Source: Streptomyces sp. NRRL S-350
GTDB taxonomy: Bacteria > Actinomycetota > Actinomycetes > Streptomycetales > Streptomycetaceae
Length of the DNA: 64,000 nt
Reading direction: 5' to 3'
Assembly (NCBI RefSeq): GCF_000719705.1
Contig: NZ_JOHO01000011.1
Location: forward strand, 62,001-126,000
The notes beneath the pieces were generated by a model. It was not told where the DNA came from and did no database searches. It was given only the letters and a program-made list of their open reading frames with translations. The position numbers were made by a program, and so were the translations under genes. Below, piece after piece: positions 46,588 to 54,464 of this stretch; within the stretch, counting starts at the first letter, position 1, and the number at the start of each line of letters is the position of its first letter.

Positions 46588-47406
46588 TCAGCCGCGGGCC
46601 AGGATCTCACCGTGCAGCATCGAGAACCAGCCGTCACCGGCGGTGCTCCACTCCCGCCAGCCGGCCGCGATCAGTTCCGGCTCGCCCGGGTCCGCGTAGC
46701 CCCGCTCCACCACCGTCCGGCCCAGCGCCGTGCCGGTCACCCGGTCCGCCCACATCCCGCCCCACCAGGCGCGCTGCTCGGGCGTCGCATACGTCCAGGT
46801 GGTGGCGCCCGCGGTGACCTCGGCGAAGCCGGCCGCACGCGCCCAGGACAGCAGCCGCCGACCGGCGTCCGGCTCGCCGCCGTTGGCGCGGGCGGTCCGC
46901 CGGTACAGCTCCAGCCACCGGTCCAGCGCGGGCACCTCGGGGAACCAGGTCATCGAGGCGTAGTCGACGTCGCGCGCCGCGACCACCCCGCCGGGGGCCA
47001 CCACCCGCCGCATCTCGCGCAGCGCGGCCACCGGGTCGGCCACGTGCTGCAGCACCTGGTGGGCGTGCACGACGTCGAACTCCCCGTCCCGGTAGGGCAG
47101 TCGGCGGACGTCGGCGCGCTCGAAGACGACGTTGGACAGGCCGCGCGCGGCCACGTGTCCGGCGGCCTGCTCCAGCACCTCGGCAGAGGTGTCCACGGCC
47201 ACCACCCGGCCGTCCGGGCCGACCAGCTCGGCCAGGTCGGCGGTGATCGTTCCGGGTCCGCAGCCGATGTCCAACAGCGCCTGGCCGGGGCGCAGTTCGG
47301 GCAGCAGGTAGGCGGCCGAGTCGGCGGCGGTACGGGAGCGGTGCGAGCGCAGCACGGCCTCCTGGTGGCCGTGGGTGTAGACGGCGGCGGGCTGCGGTCC
47401 GGACAT
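46588..47406 (-). CDS. SAM-dependent methyltransferase (UbiE-like)
   Basis: 272 residues; ATG 47406. Class I fold with motif I LLDIGCGPGTITADLAELV, motif II acidic residue in VVAVDTSAEVL, and FDVVHAHQVLQHVADP. The C-terminal half forms a variable lid. The substrate is unknown. It is divergent from the RibD-type reductase. Confidence 0.85.
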   Translation of the reverse strand: MSGPQPAAVYTHGHQEAVLRSHRSRTAADSAAYLLPELRPGQALLDIGCGPGTITADLAELVGPDGRVVAVDTSAEVLEQAAGHVAARGLSNVVFERADVRRLPYRDGEFDVVHAHQVLQHVADPVAALREMRRVVAPGGVVAARDVDYASMTWFPEVPALDRWLELYRRTARANGGEPDAGRRLLSWARAAGFAEVTAGATTWTYATPEQRAWWGGMWADRVTGTALGRTVVERGYADPGEPELIAAGWREWSTAGDGWFSMLHGEILARG

Positions 47407-47570
47407 GGGATCCCCCTGGGGTGTGGTCGGCCTTCCGTGCTCCGAGGCCTCCGACGCTACTCCTCGTCCCGCATGCCGAGAAGATCCGTCTCACCTGTCG
47501 ACCATCCGAGGCGCCACCCGCCCCCGGCCGCCGTACCGTGGAGGCGCCCCCGACAGAACGGTCCCCGCCC

Positions 47571-48257
47571 ATGCCCGGCCCGCGCCCCTTCGTCCTGCTG
47601 AGCGCCGCCGTCTCGCTCGACGGCCACCTCGACGACGCCTCCGCCGACCGGCTGCTGCTCTCCAACGCCGCCGACTTCGACCGGGTGGACGGGGAGCGCG
47701 CGGCCGCCGACGCGGTCCTGGTCGGCGGCAACACCCTGCGCGCCGACAACCCGCGCCTGCTGGTCAACGACCCCGCTCGCCGGGCCGCCCGACTGGCCGC
47801 CGGCCGGCCCGAGCACCCGCTCAAGGTGACGCTCAGCGCGAGCGGCGCCCTCGACGGGGAGCTGCGGTTCTGGCACACCGGCGGCGCCAAGGTCGTCTAC
47901 ACCACCGACGCCGGGGCGACCGCGCTGCGCCCCCGGCTGGACGGGCTGGCCGAAGTGGTCGCGCTCGGCGGCGCGGTGGACCTCGGCGCGGTGCTGGACG
48001 ACCTCGGCGCGCGCGGCGTGCGGCGGCTGATGGTCGAGGGCGGCGGGGGCGTGCACACCCAGTTCCTCGCCCGGGGCCTCGCGGACGAGCTGCAGCTGGC
48101 CGTCGCCCCGCTGCTGGTCGGCCAGGCCGAGGCGCCCCGGTTCGTCCGCCCGGCGGCGTTCCCTGGGGGGCCGACCCGGCGGATGCGACTGCTGGAGGCA
48201 CGTACCGTGGGCGACGTCGTCCTGCTCAGGTACGCCCCCAAGGAGCCCGCGCCGTGA
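47571..48257 (+). CDS. RibD C-terminal (pyrimidine reductase) domain protein
   Basis: 228 residues, ATG 47571. Dihydrofolate-reductase-like fold of the RibD reductase: SAAVSLDGHLDDAS, VLVGGNTLRADNPRL, and RRLMVEGGGGVHTQFL (NADPH site). In riboflavin synthesis this domain reduces the ribosyl-amino-pyrimidine. Here it stands alone, but its stop overlaps the next gene, which encodes the matching deaminase, so the two halves of RibD occur as separate, coupled genes in reversed order. No other rib gene is near and I see no FMN riboswitch upstream. Confidence 0.85.
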   Translation: MPGPRPFVLLSAAVSLDGHLDDASADRLLLSNAADFDRVDGERAAADAVLVGGNTLRADNPRLLVNDPARRAARLAAGRPEHPLKVTLSASGALDGELRFWHTGGAKVVYTTDAGATALRPRLDGLAEVVALGGAVDLGAVLDDLGARGVRRLMVEGGGGVHTQFLARGLADELQLAVAPLLVGQAEAPRFVRPAAFPGGPTRRMRLLEARTVGDVVLLRYAPKEPAP

Positions 48258-48712
48258 ACCGCCACACGACCACCGACCTCGACCACCTGCGCCGGGCCGT
48301 CGAACTCTCCCGCCGCTGCCCGCCGTCCGGGACGGCCTTCTCGGTCGGCGCGGTGATCGTCGGCGCCGACGGCGAGGTGCTGGCGCAGGGGTACAGCCGG
48401 GAGGCGGACGCGCACGACCACGCCGAGGAGGCGGCCCTGGCCAAGCTCCCGGCCGGCGACCCCCGGCTGCGCACGGCGACCGTCTACAGCTCGCTGGAGC
48501 CCTGCGGGCAGCGCGCCTCGCGCCCGGTCCCGTGCGCCCGGCTGCTCATCGCGGCGGGCGTCCCGCGCGTGGTGGTCGCCTGGCGCGAGCCGGACCTGTT
48601 CGTGGCCGCCTGCCAGGGGACGGCGCTGCTGGAGGCGGCCGGCGTCGAGGTGGTGGAGCTGCCGGAGCTGGCCGCGGAGGCCCGTGCGGTCAACGCCCAC
48701 CTGCTCGGCTGA
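48254..48712 (+). CDS. RibD N-terminal-type deaminase
   Basis: 152 residues from GTG 48254, which overlaps the reductase stop (GTGA). Cytidine-deaminase fold with zinc motif HAEEAAL (His, catalytic Glu) and EPCGQRASRPVPC (two cysteine ligands), the RibD-type spacing. With the reductase it could carry out both RibD steps, or act on a related pyrimidine such as in a modified-nucleoside pathway. Confidence 0.85.
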   Translation: MNRHTTTDLDHLRRAVELSRRCPPSGTAFSVGAVIVGADGEVLAQGYSREADAHDHAEEAALAKLPAGDPRLRTATVYSSLEPCGQRASRPVPCARLLIAAGVPRVVVAWREPDLFVAACQGTALLEAAGVEVVELPELAAEARAVNAHLLG

Positions 48713-48767
48713 TGTTTTGTATCATTAAGGAACAAACAGCTCGCGTTCGTCCCACCCAGGAGCCCCC

Positions 48768-49439
48768 ATGCCCGCCGCCCCCGTCCGGCTGACCGCCCGC
48801 GCCCTCCTCCTGGACATGGACGGCACCCTGGTCAACTCCGACGCCGTCGTCGAACGCTGCTGGGGCCGCTGGGCCGAGCGGCACGGCCTGGAGCCGGCCG
48901 AGGTGCTCGCCGTCGCCCACGGACGCCAGGGCCACGCCACCATGGCCGCCCTCCTGCCCGACCGCCCCGCCGAGGTCAACCTCGCCGAGAACGAGCGGAT
49001 GCTCGACGAGGAACGCGCCGACACCGAAGGCGTCGTCCCGATCCCCGGCGCGCCCGCCTTCCTCGCCTCACTGGCCGGCCTCCCGCACGCCCTGGTCACC
49101 TCCGCCGACCAGCCGCTCGCCCGGATCCGGATGCACGCCGCCGGCCTGCCCCTGCCGCCCGTCCTGGTCACCGCCGAGTCCGTCGGCGCCAGCAAGCCGG
49201 ACCCGGAAGGCTTCCTCAAGGGCGCCGCCGCCCTCGGCTTCGCCCCCTCCGACTGCCTCGCCCTCGAGGACTCCGGTGCCGGCATCGCCGCCGCCAGGGC
49301 CGCCGGAACGCGCGTCCTCGGCATCGGCCCCCGCGCCGCCGCCCACCACCCGGACGCCCACGCCGACACCCTCACCGCCGTCACCGTCACCGCAACCCCG
49401 GACGGCCTGCTCACCATCACCGTCGACTGCGGGGAATGA
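48768..49439 (+). CDS. HAD-family sugar-phosphatase-like hydrolase
   Basis: 223 residues, ATG 48768 with AGGAG six bases before. Motifs: LLLDMDGTLVNSDAVV (nucleophile Asp), VTSADQP (Thr/Ser), SKPDPEGF (Lys) and ALEDSGAGIAAARAAG (Mg-binding acid). The layout is that of beta-phosphoglucomutase/2-deoxyglucose-6-phosphatase relatives. The promoter is probably the AT-rich patch at 48712-48740, which includes TATCAT (48720-48725). Confidence 0.88.
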   Translation: MPAAPVRLTARALLLDMDGTLVNSDAVVERCWGRWAERHGLEPAEVLAVAHGRQGHATMAALLPDRPAEVNLAENERMLDEERADTEGVVPIPGAPAFLASLAGLPHALVTSADQPLARIRMHAAGLPLPPVLVTAESVGASKPDPEGFLKGAAALGFAPSDCLALEDSGAGIAAARAAGTRVLGIGPRAAAHHPDAHADTLTAVTVTATPDGLLTITVDCGE

Positions 49440-49463
49440 ACACCGAACCGCCTTCGAAACCAT

Positions 49464-49517
49464 GCCGCCGAGGACGTTCTCGTACGCCCCGAGCAGCCGG
49501 CGGGCGTTCACCGGCGA
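49464..49517 (-). pseudogene. Decayed fragment of a YefM-type antitoxin gene
   Basis: Read on the minus strand this encodes [18 protein letters not shown], nearly the same as [18 protein letters not shown] in the intact antitoxin 550 bases away. No start or upstream half remains. It is followed by a hairpin and a copy of the ychF 3' end, the same order as in the intact locus. Confidence 0.85.
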
Positions 49518-49520
49518 GTG

Positions 49521-49556
49521 GGGGAGGGTCGGGCTCCATGGAGTCCGACCCTCCCC
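49521..49556. terminator. Perfect 12-bp hairpin
   Basis: GGGGAGGGTCGG pairs exactly with CCGACCCTCCCC, with further pairing inside. It holds the position that 50345-50374 holds beside ychF. Confidence 0.75.
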
Positions 49557-49601
49557 GACCTGCACACTTGCCAGATCAAGTGACACGAAGTAGCGAACTG
49601 A

Positions 49602-49620
49602 TCACATATTGAAGCGGAAC
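49602..49620 (-). other. Second copy of the ychF 3' end
   Basis: Nineteen bases matching the last codons and stop of ychF (50424-50442) at 17 of 19 positions. Similarity continues to about 49555, where CCGACCTG and CAGATC strings match the sequence between hairpin and ychF on the other side of the toxin-antitoxin module. Confidence 0.75.
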
Positions 49621-49667
49621 GTCCATCACAAGGCTGTGACCTGCGAAGATGCCGATCCCGGCGGCCC

Positions 49668-49690
49668 AAGTCAGCACAGAATCAGCACGG
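49668..49690. repeat. Left 23-bp direct repeat flanking the toxin-antitoxin module
   Basis: Contains two TCAGCAC boxes 11 bp apart. It matches 50313-50335 at 19 of 23 positions in the same orientation. It is followed at 49692-49700 by GACTCGAAC, whose complement GTTCGAGTC resembles a tRNA T-loop, though no tRNA can be folded. Confidence 0.85.
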
Positions 49691-49713
49691 TGACTCGAAC
49701 TCGCAGCCAGCCA

Positions 49714-49968
49714 TCAGTAGTGGTAGCGGGCGGCCAGAACGATGATCTCCCGGTCCGTCACCAAGTAGACGAGACGGTGCTCGTCGTCGATCCGCCGCGA
49801 CCAGGCCCCGGGCAAGTGGTACTTCAGTGGCTCGGGCTTGCCAATGCCAGTGAACGGGTCGCGCAACACGTCCTCGATGAGCTTGTTGATCCGAGCGAGC
49901 ATCTTGCGGTCGCTCTTGAGCCAGGAGGTGTAGTCCTCCCAGCCGGTCTCCTCGAAGACGAGCCTCAC
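49714..49968 (-). CDS. yoeB: YoeB-type mRNA interferase toxin
   Basis: 84 residues, typical length. [20 protein letters not shown], then [20 protein letters not shown] and the C-terminal [15 protein letters not shown]...LAARYHY with the catalytic Glu, Arg, His and Tyr residues of the family. It cuts mRNA on the ribosome unless bound by YefM. GTG 49968 overlaps the antitoxin stop by four bases. GC content is lower than in neighbours, consistent with acquisition. Confidence 0.95.
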   Translation of the reverse strand: MRLVFEETGWEDYTSWLKSDRKMLARINKLIEDVLRDPFTGIGKPEPLKYHLPGAWSRRIDDEHRLVYLVTDREIIVLAARYHY

Positions 49969-50246
49969 GCGGCACCCTTCTCGCCATCCGCCGCATCAGG
50001 GTGGATGAGCTCCCGCTCGGAAAGCCCTATGCCGCCAAGGGCGTTCTCATACGCCTTGAGCAAGCGGCGGGCATTCACGGGAGAGCGCAACAGGTAGGAG
50101 CCTTCACGCAAGGCGGCATAGTCCTCGGCCGAGACGAGCACGGCATTTCCGTGCTTGGAGACGATCTCAATGGCCTCGTGATCGTCGTTGACCTTCTTGA
50201 TCAACGGGAAGAGAGCCTTGCGCGCCTCGCTGGCAGTGATCGACAT
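49965..50246 (-). CDS. yefM: YefM-type antitoxin
   Basis: 93 residues from ATG 50246 with GGAGG about ten bases before. The Phd/YefM start [20 protein letters not shown], then [20 protein letters not shown] is characteristic. It binds DNA through the N-terminus and YoeB through the C-terminus. It is first in the pair and coupled to the toxin. It is probably autoregulated through the paired boxes at 50269-50286. Confidence 0.94.
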   Translation of the reverse strand: MSITASEARKALFPLIKKVNDDHEAIEIVSKHGNAVLVSAEDYAALREGSYLLRSPVNARRLLKAYENALGGIGLSERELIHPDAADGEKGAA

Positions 50247-50268
50247 CGACTGAACTCCCTCCACGACT

Positions 50269-50286
50269 AGTACCACATAACGTACC
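50269..50286 (-). promoter_or_regulatory. Predicted YefM-YoeB operator: two GTAC-centred boxes
   Basis: GTAC cores at 50270-50273 and 50282-50285 lie exactly 12 bp apart, centre to centre, within the direct repeat GTGGTAC-N5-GTGGTAC of the minus strand. The E. coli yefM-yoeB operator has two TGTACA-cored palindromes at the same spacing. Confidence 0.65.
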
Positions 50287-50312
50287 ACTCAAGTGAATGC
50301 GACGGGCCGAAG

Positions 50313-50335
50313 AAGTCAGCACCAAGTCAGCACGG
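50313..50335. repeat. Right 23-bp direct repeat flanking the toxin-antitoxin module
   Basis: Two TCAGCAC boxes 11 bp apart, as in 49668-49690. The two copies bracket exactly the toxin-antitoxin genes and their operator. Confidence 0.85.
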
Positions 50336-50344
50336 AAAAGGGAT

Positions 50345-50374
50345 CGGGGCCCACCTCAAGGGAGGTGGGCCCCG
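50345..50374. terminator. Perfect 13-bp hairpin after ychF
   Basis: CGGGGCCCACCTC/GAGGTGGGCCCCG with a four-base loop, 50 bases from the ychF stop. Confidence 0.8.
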
Positions 50375-50423
50375 TCCGACCTGCTCGTTTGACAGATCGA
50401 TCTATCTCAAAGTAATCAAACGC

Positions 50424-51497
50424 TCACACGTTGAAGCGGAACTCGACCACGTCGCCGTCCTGCATGACGTAGTCCTTGCCCTCGATGCGGGCCTTGCCCT
50501 TGGAGCGGGCCTCGGCGATGGAGCCGGCCTCGACCAGGTCGTGGAAGGAGATCACCTCGGCCTTGATGAAGCCCTTCTGGAAGTCGGTGTGGATGACTCC
50601 GGCGGCCTCGGGGGCGGTGGCGCCCTTCTTGATGGTCCAGGCGCGGGTCTCCTTGGGGCCTGCCGTCAGGTAGGTCTGCAGGCCGAGGGTGTCGAAGCCG
50701 ACCCGGGCGAGGGTGGCGAGGCCGGGCTCCTCCTGGCCCATGGACTGGAGGAGTTCGAGGGCCTCGTCGTCGTCCAGCTCGATCAGCTCGGACTCGATCT
50801 TGGCGTTGAGGAAGATCGCCTCGGCGGGGGCGACCAGTTCGCGCTGGGCGTTCTTGAAGTCCTCGTCGGCCAGCTCCTCCTCGTCGACGTTGAAGACGTA
50901 GAGGAAGGGCTTGGCGGTCAGCAGGTGCAGGTCGCGGATCGGGGCGGTGTCGAAGCCGGCCTCGAAGAGGGTCTTGCCGGTCTCCAGGATCGCCTGCGCG
51001 GCCTCGGCGGCGGCCAGCACGGGGGCGGTGTCCTTCTTGAGGCGCGCCTCCTTCTGGAGCCGCGGCAGGACCTTCTCGACGGTCTGGAGGTCGGCGAGGA
51101 TGAGCTCGGTGTGGATGGTCTCGATGTCGTCCTTGGGCGACACCTTGCCGTCCACGTGCACCACGTCCGGGTCGGTGAAGGCGCGCACGACCTGGCAGAT
51201 CGCGTCGGACTCGCGGATGTTGGCGAGGAACTTGTTGCCCAGGCCCTCGCCCTCGCTGGCGCCCCGCACGATGCCTGCGATGTCGACGAAGTCGACGGTG
51301 GCCGGGAGGATGCGCTGGGAGCCGAAGATCTCGGCGAGCTTGGCCAGCCGCGCGTCCGGGACGCCGACCACGCCGACGTTCGGCTCGATGGTGGCGAACG
51401 GGTAGTTGGCCGCCAGCACGTCGTTCTTGGTCAGGGCGTTGAACAGGGTCGACTTGCCGACGTTCGGCAGGCCGACGATTCCGATCGTGAGCGACAT
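50424..51497 (-). CDS. ychF: Redox-regulated ATPase YchF (OLA1 family)
   Basis: 357 residues, near the usual length. ATG 51497 starts MSLTIGIVGLPNVGKSTLFN (G1); further motifs are TVDFVDIAG, and NVDEEEL in place of a canonical NKxD, as in this ATP-specific family. The TGS domain ends in VMQDGDVVEFRFNV. It associates with ribosomes and affects stress responses. Its 3' end exists in a second, partial copy at 49602-49620. Confidence 0.95.
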   Translation of the reverse strand: MSLTIGIVGLPNVGKSTLFNALTKNDVLAANYPFATIEPNVGVVGVPDARLAKLAEIFGSQRILPATVDFVDIAGIVRGASEGEGLGNKFLANIRESDAICQVVRAFTDPDVVHVDGKVSPKDDIETIHTELILADLQTVEKVLPRLQKEARLKKDTAPVLAAAEAAQAILETGKTLFEAGFDTAPIRDLHLLTAKPFLYVFNVDEEELADEDFKNAQRELVAPAEAIFLNAKIESELIELDDDEALELLQSMGQEEPGLATLARVGFDTLGLQTYLTAGPKETRAWTIKKGATAPEAAGVIHTDFQKGFIKAEVISFHDLVEAGSIAEARSKGKARIEGKDYVMQDGDVVEFRFNV

Positions 51498-51756
51498 GAA
51501 GCGCAGTCCCGGGGGCTTGGAGGAGTTGGGTCGGCACCGTGCGGGCCGACCCCCAAGTCTACGGGCAGCGCCCGCGGGGCCCGACTCGTCGGTCGACACC
51601 GCCCGGGGCCCGGCGGTTCGGGCCGGTCGCCGGGCCTGCCGGCGGTGTGGAAGCGGCCGGTGGCCGAGCAGGACGACCCGTCCGAGCGACGATCACACGA
51701 CTACGCCGTCCGGAGACACGGACCAGGACCTGAACGGTCCATTACACAGTGTGGCG

Positions 51757-52407
51757 ATGATCGGACCGTACGTTGGGCGGGTGGAGCAGAGGATCCGTAC
51801 CCAGCCGCCAGGGCCCAGACGCCGTCCGCCGAACGGCGCGGCCGCAGCCGCCGTCCCCGGTCCAGGCCGGGCTCCCGAGACCGGCGGGGCCTCCGCGAGG
51901 CCCGCTCCCTCGTCCCGGCTGCGCCCGGTGGCCGGCCCGCCCGACGCCGTCCGTCCGGCCGCCCCGCGGCTGCGCCTGCCGTTGCGCGGGCGCGGCGGCG
52001 CGCAGTTGTACGGGCGGCGCCGGACGGGCCGGCCGACCCGGCTGACGGCCGTCGGCACCGGCGTGGTCGCCACCCTGGCCACGGTCGCGGTGGCGGGCGC
52101 GGACCGGTTGCTCTTCGACGATCTCGGCTGGCTGTTCGGCCTCGGCTACCTGGTGGTCTGCTTCCAGCTGGCCGTCCGCGTCCGCTTCGCCGACCTGCTG
52201 GCCGCGCCGATCAGCGGGCCGATCGCCTTCGCCCTGGCGCTGCTGCTGCTCGCGCCGGTCGGCTCGTCGGGCTTCACCGCGCAGGTGGTCACGCTGGCGA
52301 CCGGGCTGGCGCTGCGGGCCGGCTGGCTGTTCTCCGGCACCGGGCTGGCCGCGCTGATCGTGCTGGCCCGCTTCGTCGCCCAGCGCCGGATCCACCGCTC
52401 CCGCTGA
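51757..52407 (+). CDS. Membrane protein with DUF6542-like domain
   Basis: About 216 residues. The first 100 are basic, Pro/Ala/Arg-rich and disordered. Four hydrophobic helices follow (LTAVGTGVVATLATVAVAG; WLFGLGYLVVCFQLAV; PIAFALALLLLAPVG; LATGLALRAGWLF) and a basic end. The start is ATG 51757 or GTG 51781; neither has a good ribosome site. Function unknown. An 18-bp repeat array begins five bases after its stop. Confidence 0.65.
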   Translation: MIGPYVGRVEQRIRTQPPGPRRRPPNGAAAAAVPGPGRAPETGGASARPAPSSRLRPVAGPPDAVRPAAPRLRLPLRGRGGAQLYGRRRTGRPTRLTAVGTGVVATLATVAVAGADRLLFDDLGWLFGLGYLVVCFQLAVRVRFADLLAAPISGPIAFALALLLLAPVGSSGFTAQVVTLATGLALRAGWLFSGTGLAALIVLARFVAQRRIHRSR

Positions 52408-52412
52408 GGCCG

Positions 52413-52484
52413 GAGCGTCCGACCCACCCGGACCGTCCGACCCACCCGGACCGCCCGCCCCACCCGGAGCATGCGACCGCCCGG
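52413..52484 (+). repeat. 18-bp tandem repeat after a stop codon
   Basis: Four units (52413, 52431, 52449, 52467). The first two differ at one base, the third at a few, and the fourth is degenerate. Consensus GACCGTCCGACCCACCCG. Confidence 0.9.
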
Positions 52485-52503
52485 GGCCCGGGGCGCCCGG
52501 ACC

Positions 52504-53250
52504 TCAGCCCGCCGCCCGGGCCGCTGCCATGGCGGCCCCGACGATGCCCGCGTCGTTGCGCAGCTCCGCCGGCACCACCCGCGCCTCGCGGTCCTTCAGC
52601 AGCGGCAGGAACTTGTCGTGCTTGCGGCTCACGCCGCCGCCGATCACGATCAGCTGCGGCGAGAACAGCATCTCCACGTGGTCCAGGTACTCGTCGACCC
52701 GCCCGGCCCACTGCTCCCAGGTCAGCTCGTGCCGGTCCTTGGCCGCGGAGGAGGCCCGGCGCTCGGCGTCCTTGCCGCGCAGTTCCAGGTGGCCCAGTTC
52801 GGTGTTGGGCACCAGCACGCCGTCGACGAGGAGGGCGCTGCCGATGCCGGTGCCGAAGGTGAGCACCATGACCACGCCGGCCTGGTCCCGCCCGGCGCCG
52901 TGGGTCACCTCGGCGAGGCCGGCCGCGTCCGCGTCGTTGAGGACGGTCGTGGGCAGGTCGAGCGCCTCGCGGAAGAGCCCCGCGGCGTCCAGGTCGATCC
53001 AGCCCTTGTCCACGTTGGCGGCGGTCCTGGTCCGGCCGCCGACCACCACGCCGGGAAAGGTCAGCCCGACCGGGCCCTGGTGGTCGAAGTGGCGGACCAC
53101 CTCGCGGACTGCGGCGACCACGGCTTCGGGGGCGGACGGTTGCGGGGTCAGCACCTTGTAGCGCTCCTCGGTGAGCGCTCCCCGGGCGAGGTCGACCGGC
53201 GCGCCCTTGATCCCCGAGCCGCCGATGTCCACGCCGAATACCGCCGTCAT
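52504..53250 (-). CDS. ppgK: Polyphosphate glucokinase
   Basis: 248 residues of the ROK/actin-like fold. ATG 53250 (MTAVFGVDIGGSGIKGA) with GGAGGG about eight bases upstream; an upstream extension is not used. Motifs: phosphate 1 VDIGGSGIKG, GLTFPGVV, VLNDADAAG (catalytic Asp), LTFGTGIGSAL, NTELGHLEL. It phosphorylates glucose with polyphosphate (and ATP). The family normally has exactly this size in actinobacteria. Confidence 0.93.
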   Translation of the reverse strand: MTAVFGVDIGGSGIKGAPVDLARGALTEERYKVLTPQPSAPEAVVAAVREVVRHFDHQGPVGLTFPGVVVGGRTRTAANVDKGWIDLDAAGLFREALDLPTTVLNDADAAGLAEVTHGAGRDQAGVVMVLTFGTGIGSALLVDGVLVPNTELGHLELRGKDAERRASSAAKDRHELTWEQWAGRVDEYLDHVEMLFSPQLIVIGGGVSRKHDKFLPLLKDREARVVPAELRNDAGIVGAAMAAARAAG

Positions 53251-53338
53251 CACGTCCACCCTCCGCCGTGCCCGCGGACCCGCTTGTCCACAGCCTGTGA
53301 ACAAAAATACGAGAGGGCGCACGGCTCCGCACAGCAGA

Positions 53339-53370
53339 GAGCCCGGTGTCCCGCGCGGGACACCGGGCTC
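53339..53370. terminator. Perfect 32-bp palindrome after ispH
   Basis: A fully self-complementary 32-base sequence ten bases after the ispH stop at 53381. It folds into a stem of about 14 bp and likely ends ispH transcription before ppgK. Confidence 0.75.
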
Positions 53371-53380
53371 CGCGGAGGCG

Positions 53381-54355
53381 TCAGAGCTTGCCCGCCGCCT
53401 CGGCGCGCAGGTCGCGGCGGAGTTCCTTGGGCAGCGAGAAGATCAGGTGCTCCTCGGCCGTCTTGACCGTCTCGACCGTGTCGTAACCGCGTGCGGCCAG
53501 GAATTCGAGCACGCCGTCGACCAGGATCTCGGGCACCGAGGCGCCGCTGGTCAGGCCGACGGTGGCGACGCCCTCCAGCCATTCCTCCTGGATCTCCTCG
53601 GCGAAGTCCACCAGGTGGGCGGCCTTGGCGCCGTACTCCAGGCCGACCTCGACCAGGCGGACGGAGTTGGAGGAGTTCTTGGAGCCGACCACGATCAGCA
53701 GGTCGGTCTCGGGGGCCAGCTGCTTGACGGCGACCTGGCGGTTCTGGGTCGCGTAGCAGATGTCGTCGCTGGGCGGGCTGACCAGCGCCGGGAAGCGCTT
53801 CTTCAGCTCGCCGACGGTGGCCATGGTCTCGTCCACCGACAGGGTGGTCTGGGACAGCCAGACCACCCGGGACTCGTCCCGGACCCGTACGTTGGCGACG
53901 TCCTCGGCGCCGTCCACCAGGTGGATCCGGTCCGGGGCCTCGCCCATGGTGCCGATGACCTCCTCGTGGCCCTCGTGGCCCACCAGCAGGATGTCGTAGC
54001 CCTCGTCGGCGAAGCGGACGGCCTCCTTGTGCACCTTGGTGACCAGGGGGCAGGTGGCGTCGACGGTGGCGAGCTTGCCGGCCCGGGCCTCGTCGTGGAC
54101 GGACGGGGCGACGCCGTGCGCGGAGAAGACCACGATCGAGCCCTCGGGCACCTCCTCCGTCTCGTCGACGAAGATCGCGCCCTTCTTCTCCAGGGTCTGC
54201 ACCACGTACTTGTTGTGGACGATCTGCTTGCGGACGTAGATGGGGGCCCCGTACTGCTCCAGGGCCTTCTCCACGGCGATCACGGCGCGGTCGACGCCCG
54301 CGCAGTAGCCCCGGGGGGCGGCGAGCAGGACACGGCGCTGCGCGGTGTTGGACAT
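53381..54355 (-). CDS. ispH: 4-hydroxy-3-methylbut-2-enyl diphosphate reductase IspH
   Basis: 324 residues. Last enzyme of the MEP isoprenoid pathway, making IPP and DMAPP with a 4Fe-4S cluster. Cluster cysteines in [21 protein letters not shown] and [11 protein letters not shown]; substrate site SAHGV and [16 protein letters not shown] at 54362-54367 (minus strand) ends six bases before ATG 54355, so the mRNA is probably leaderless. Confidence 0.96.
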   Translation of the reverse strand: MSNTAQRRVLLAAPRGYCAGVDRAVIAVEKALEQYGAPIYVRKQIVHNKYVVQTLEKKGAIFVDETEEVPEGSIVVFSAHGVAPSVHDEARAGKLATVDATCPLVTKVHKEAVRFADEGYDILLVGHEGHEEVIGTMGEAPDRIHLVDGAEDVANVRVRDESRVVWLSQTTLSVDETMATVGELKKRFPALVSPPSDDICYATQNRQVAVKQLAPETDLLIVVGSKNSSNSVRLVEVGLEYGAKAAHLVDFAEEIQEEWLEGVATVGLTSGASVPEILVDGVLEFLAARGYDTVETVKTAEEHLIFSLPKELRRDLRAEAAGKL

Positions 54356-54464
54356 GGCTCCATCGTACGGGCGACCGCGTGCGGCGCCGCCCGGGACGGG
54401 GAGCCGCGCCGACGGCGGGCGCTTTCCGGACAGGCCCGGTCACGAGTGCTCAAATGCTGTGTCT

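Noticed and set aside
47407..47570. FMN riboswitch upstream of the RibD-type pair
   Set aside because: The 164-base divergent gap shows no multi-stem conserved aptamer pattern that I can recognise.
49681..49715. Possible tRNA or tRNA fragment (GTTCGAGTC on the minus strand)
   Set aside because: The flanking bases do not form a T-stem or acceptor stem, and no anticodon arm is present. Kept only as a hint of an old attachment site.
53339..53370. Operator for ppgK
   Set aside because: The 32-bp palindrome lies directly after the ispH stop and matches the other stop-side hairpins of the window better than a promoter site.
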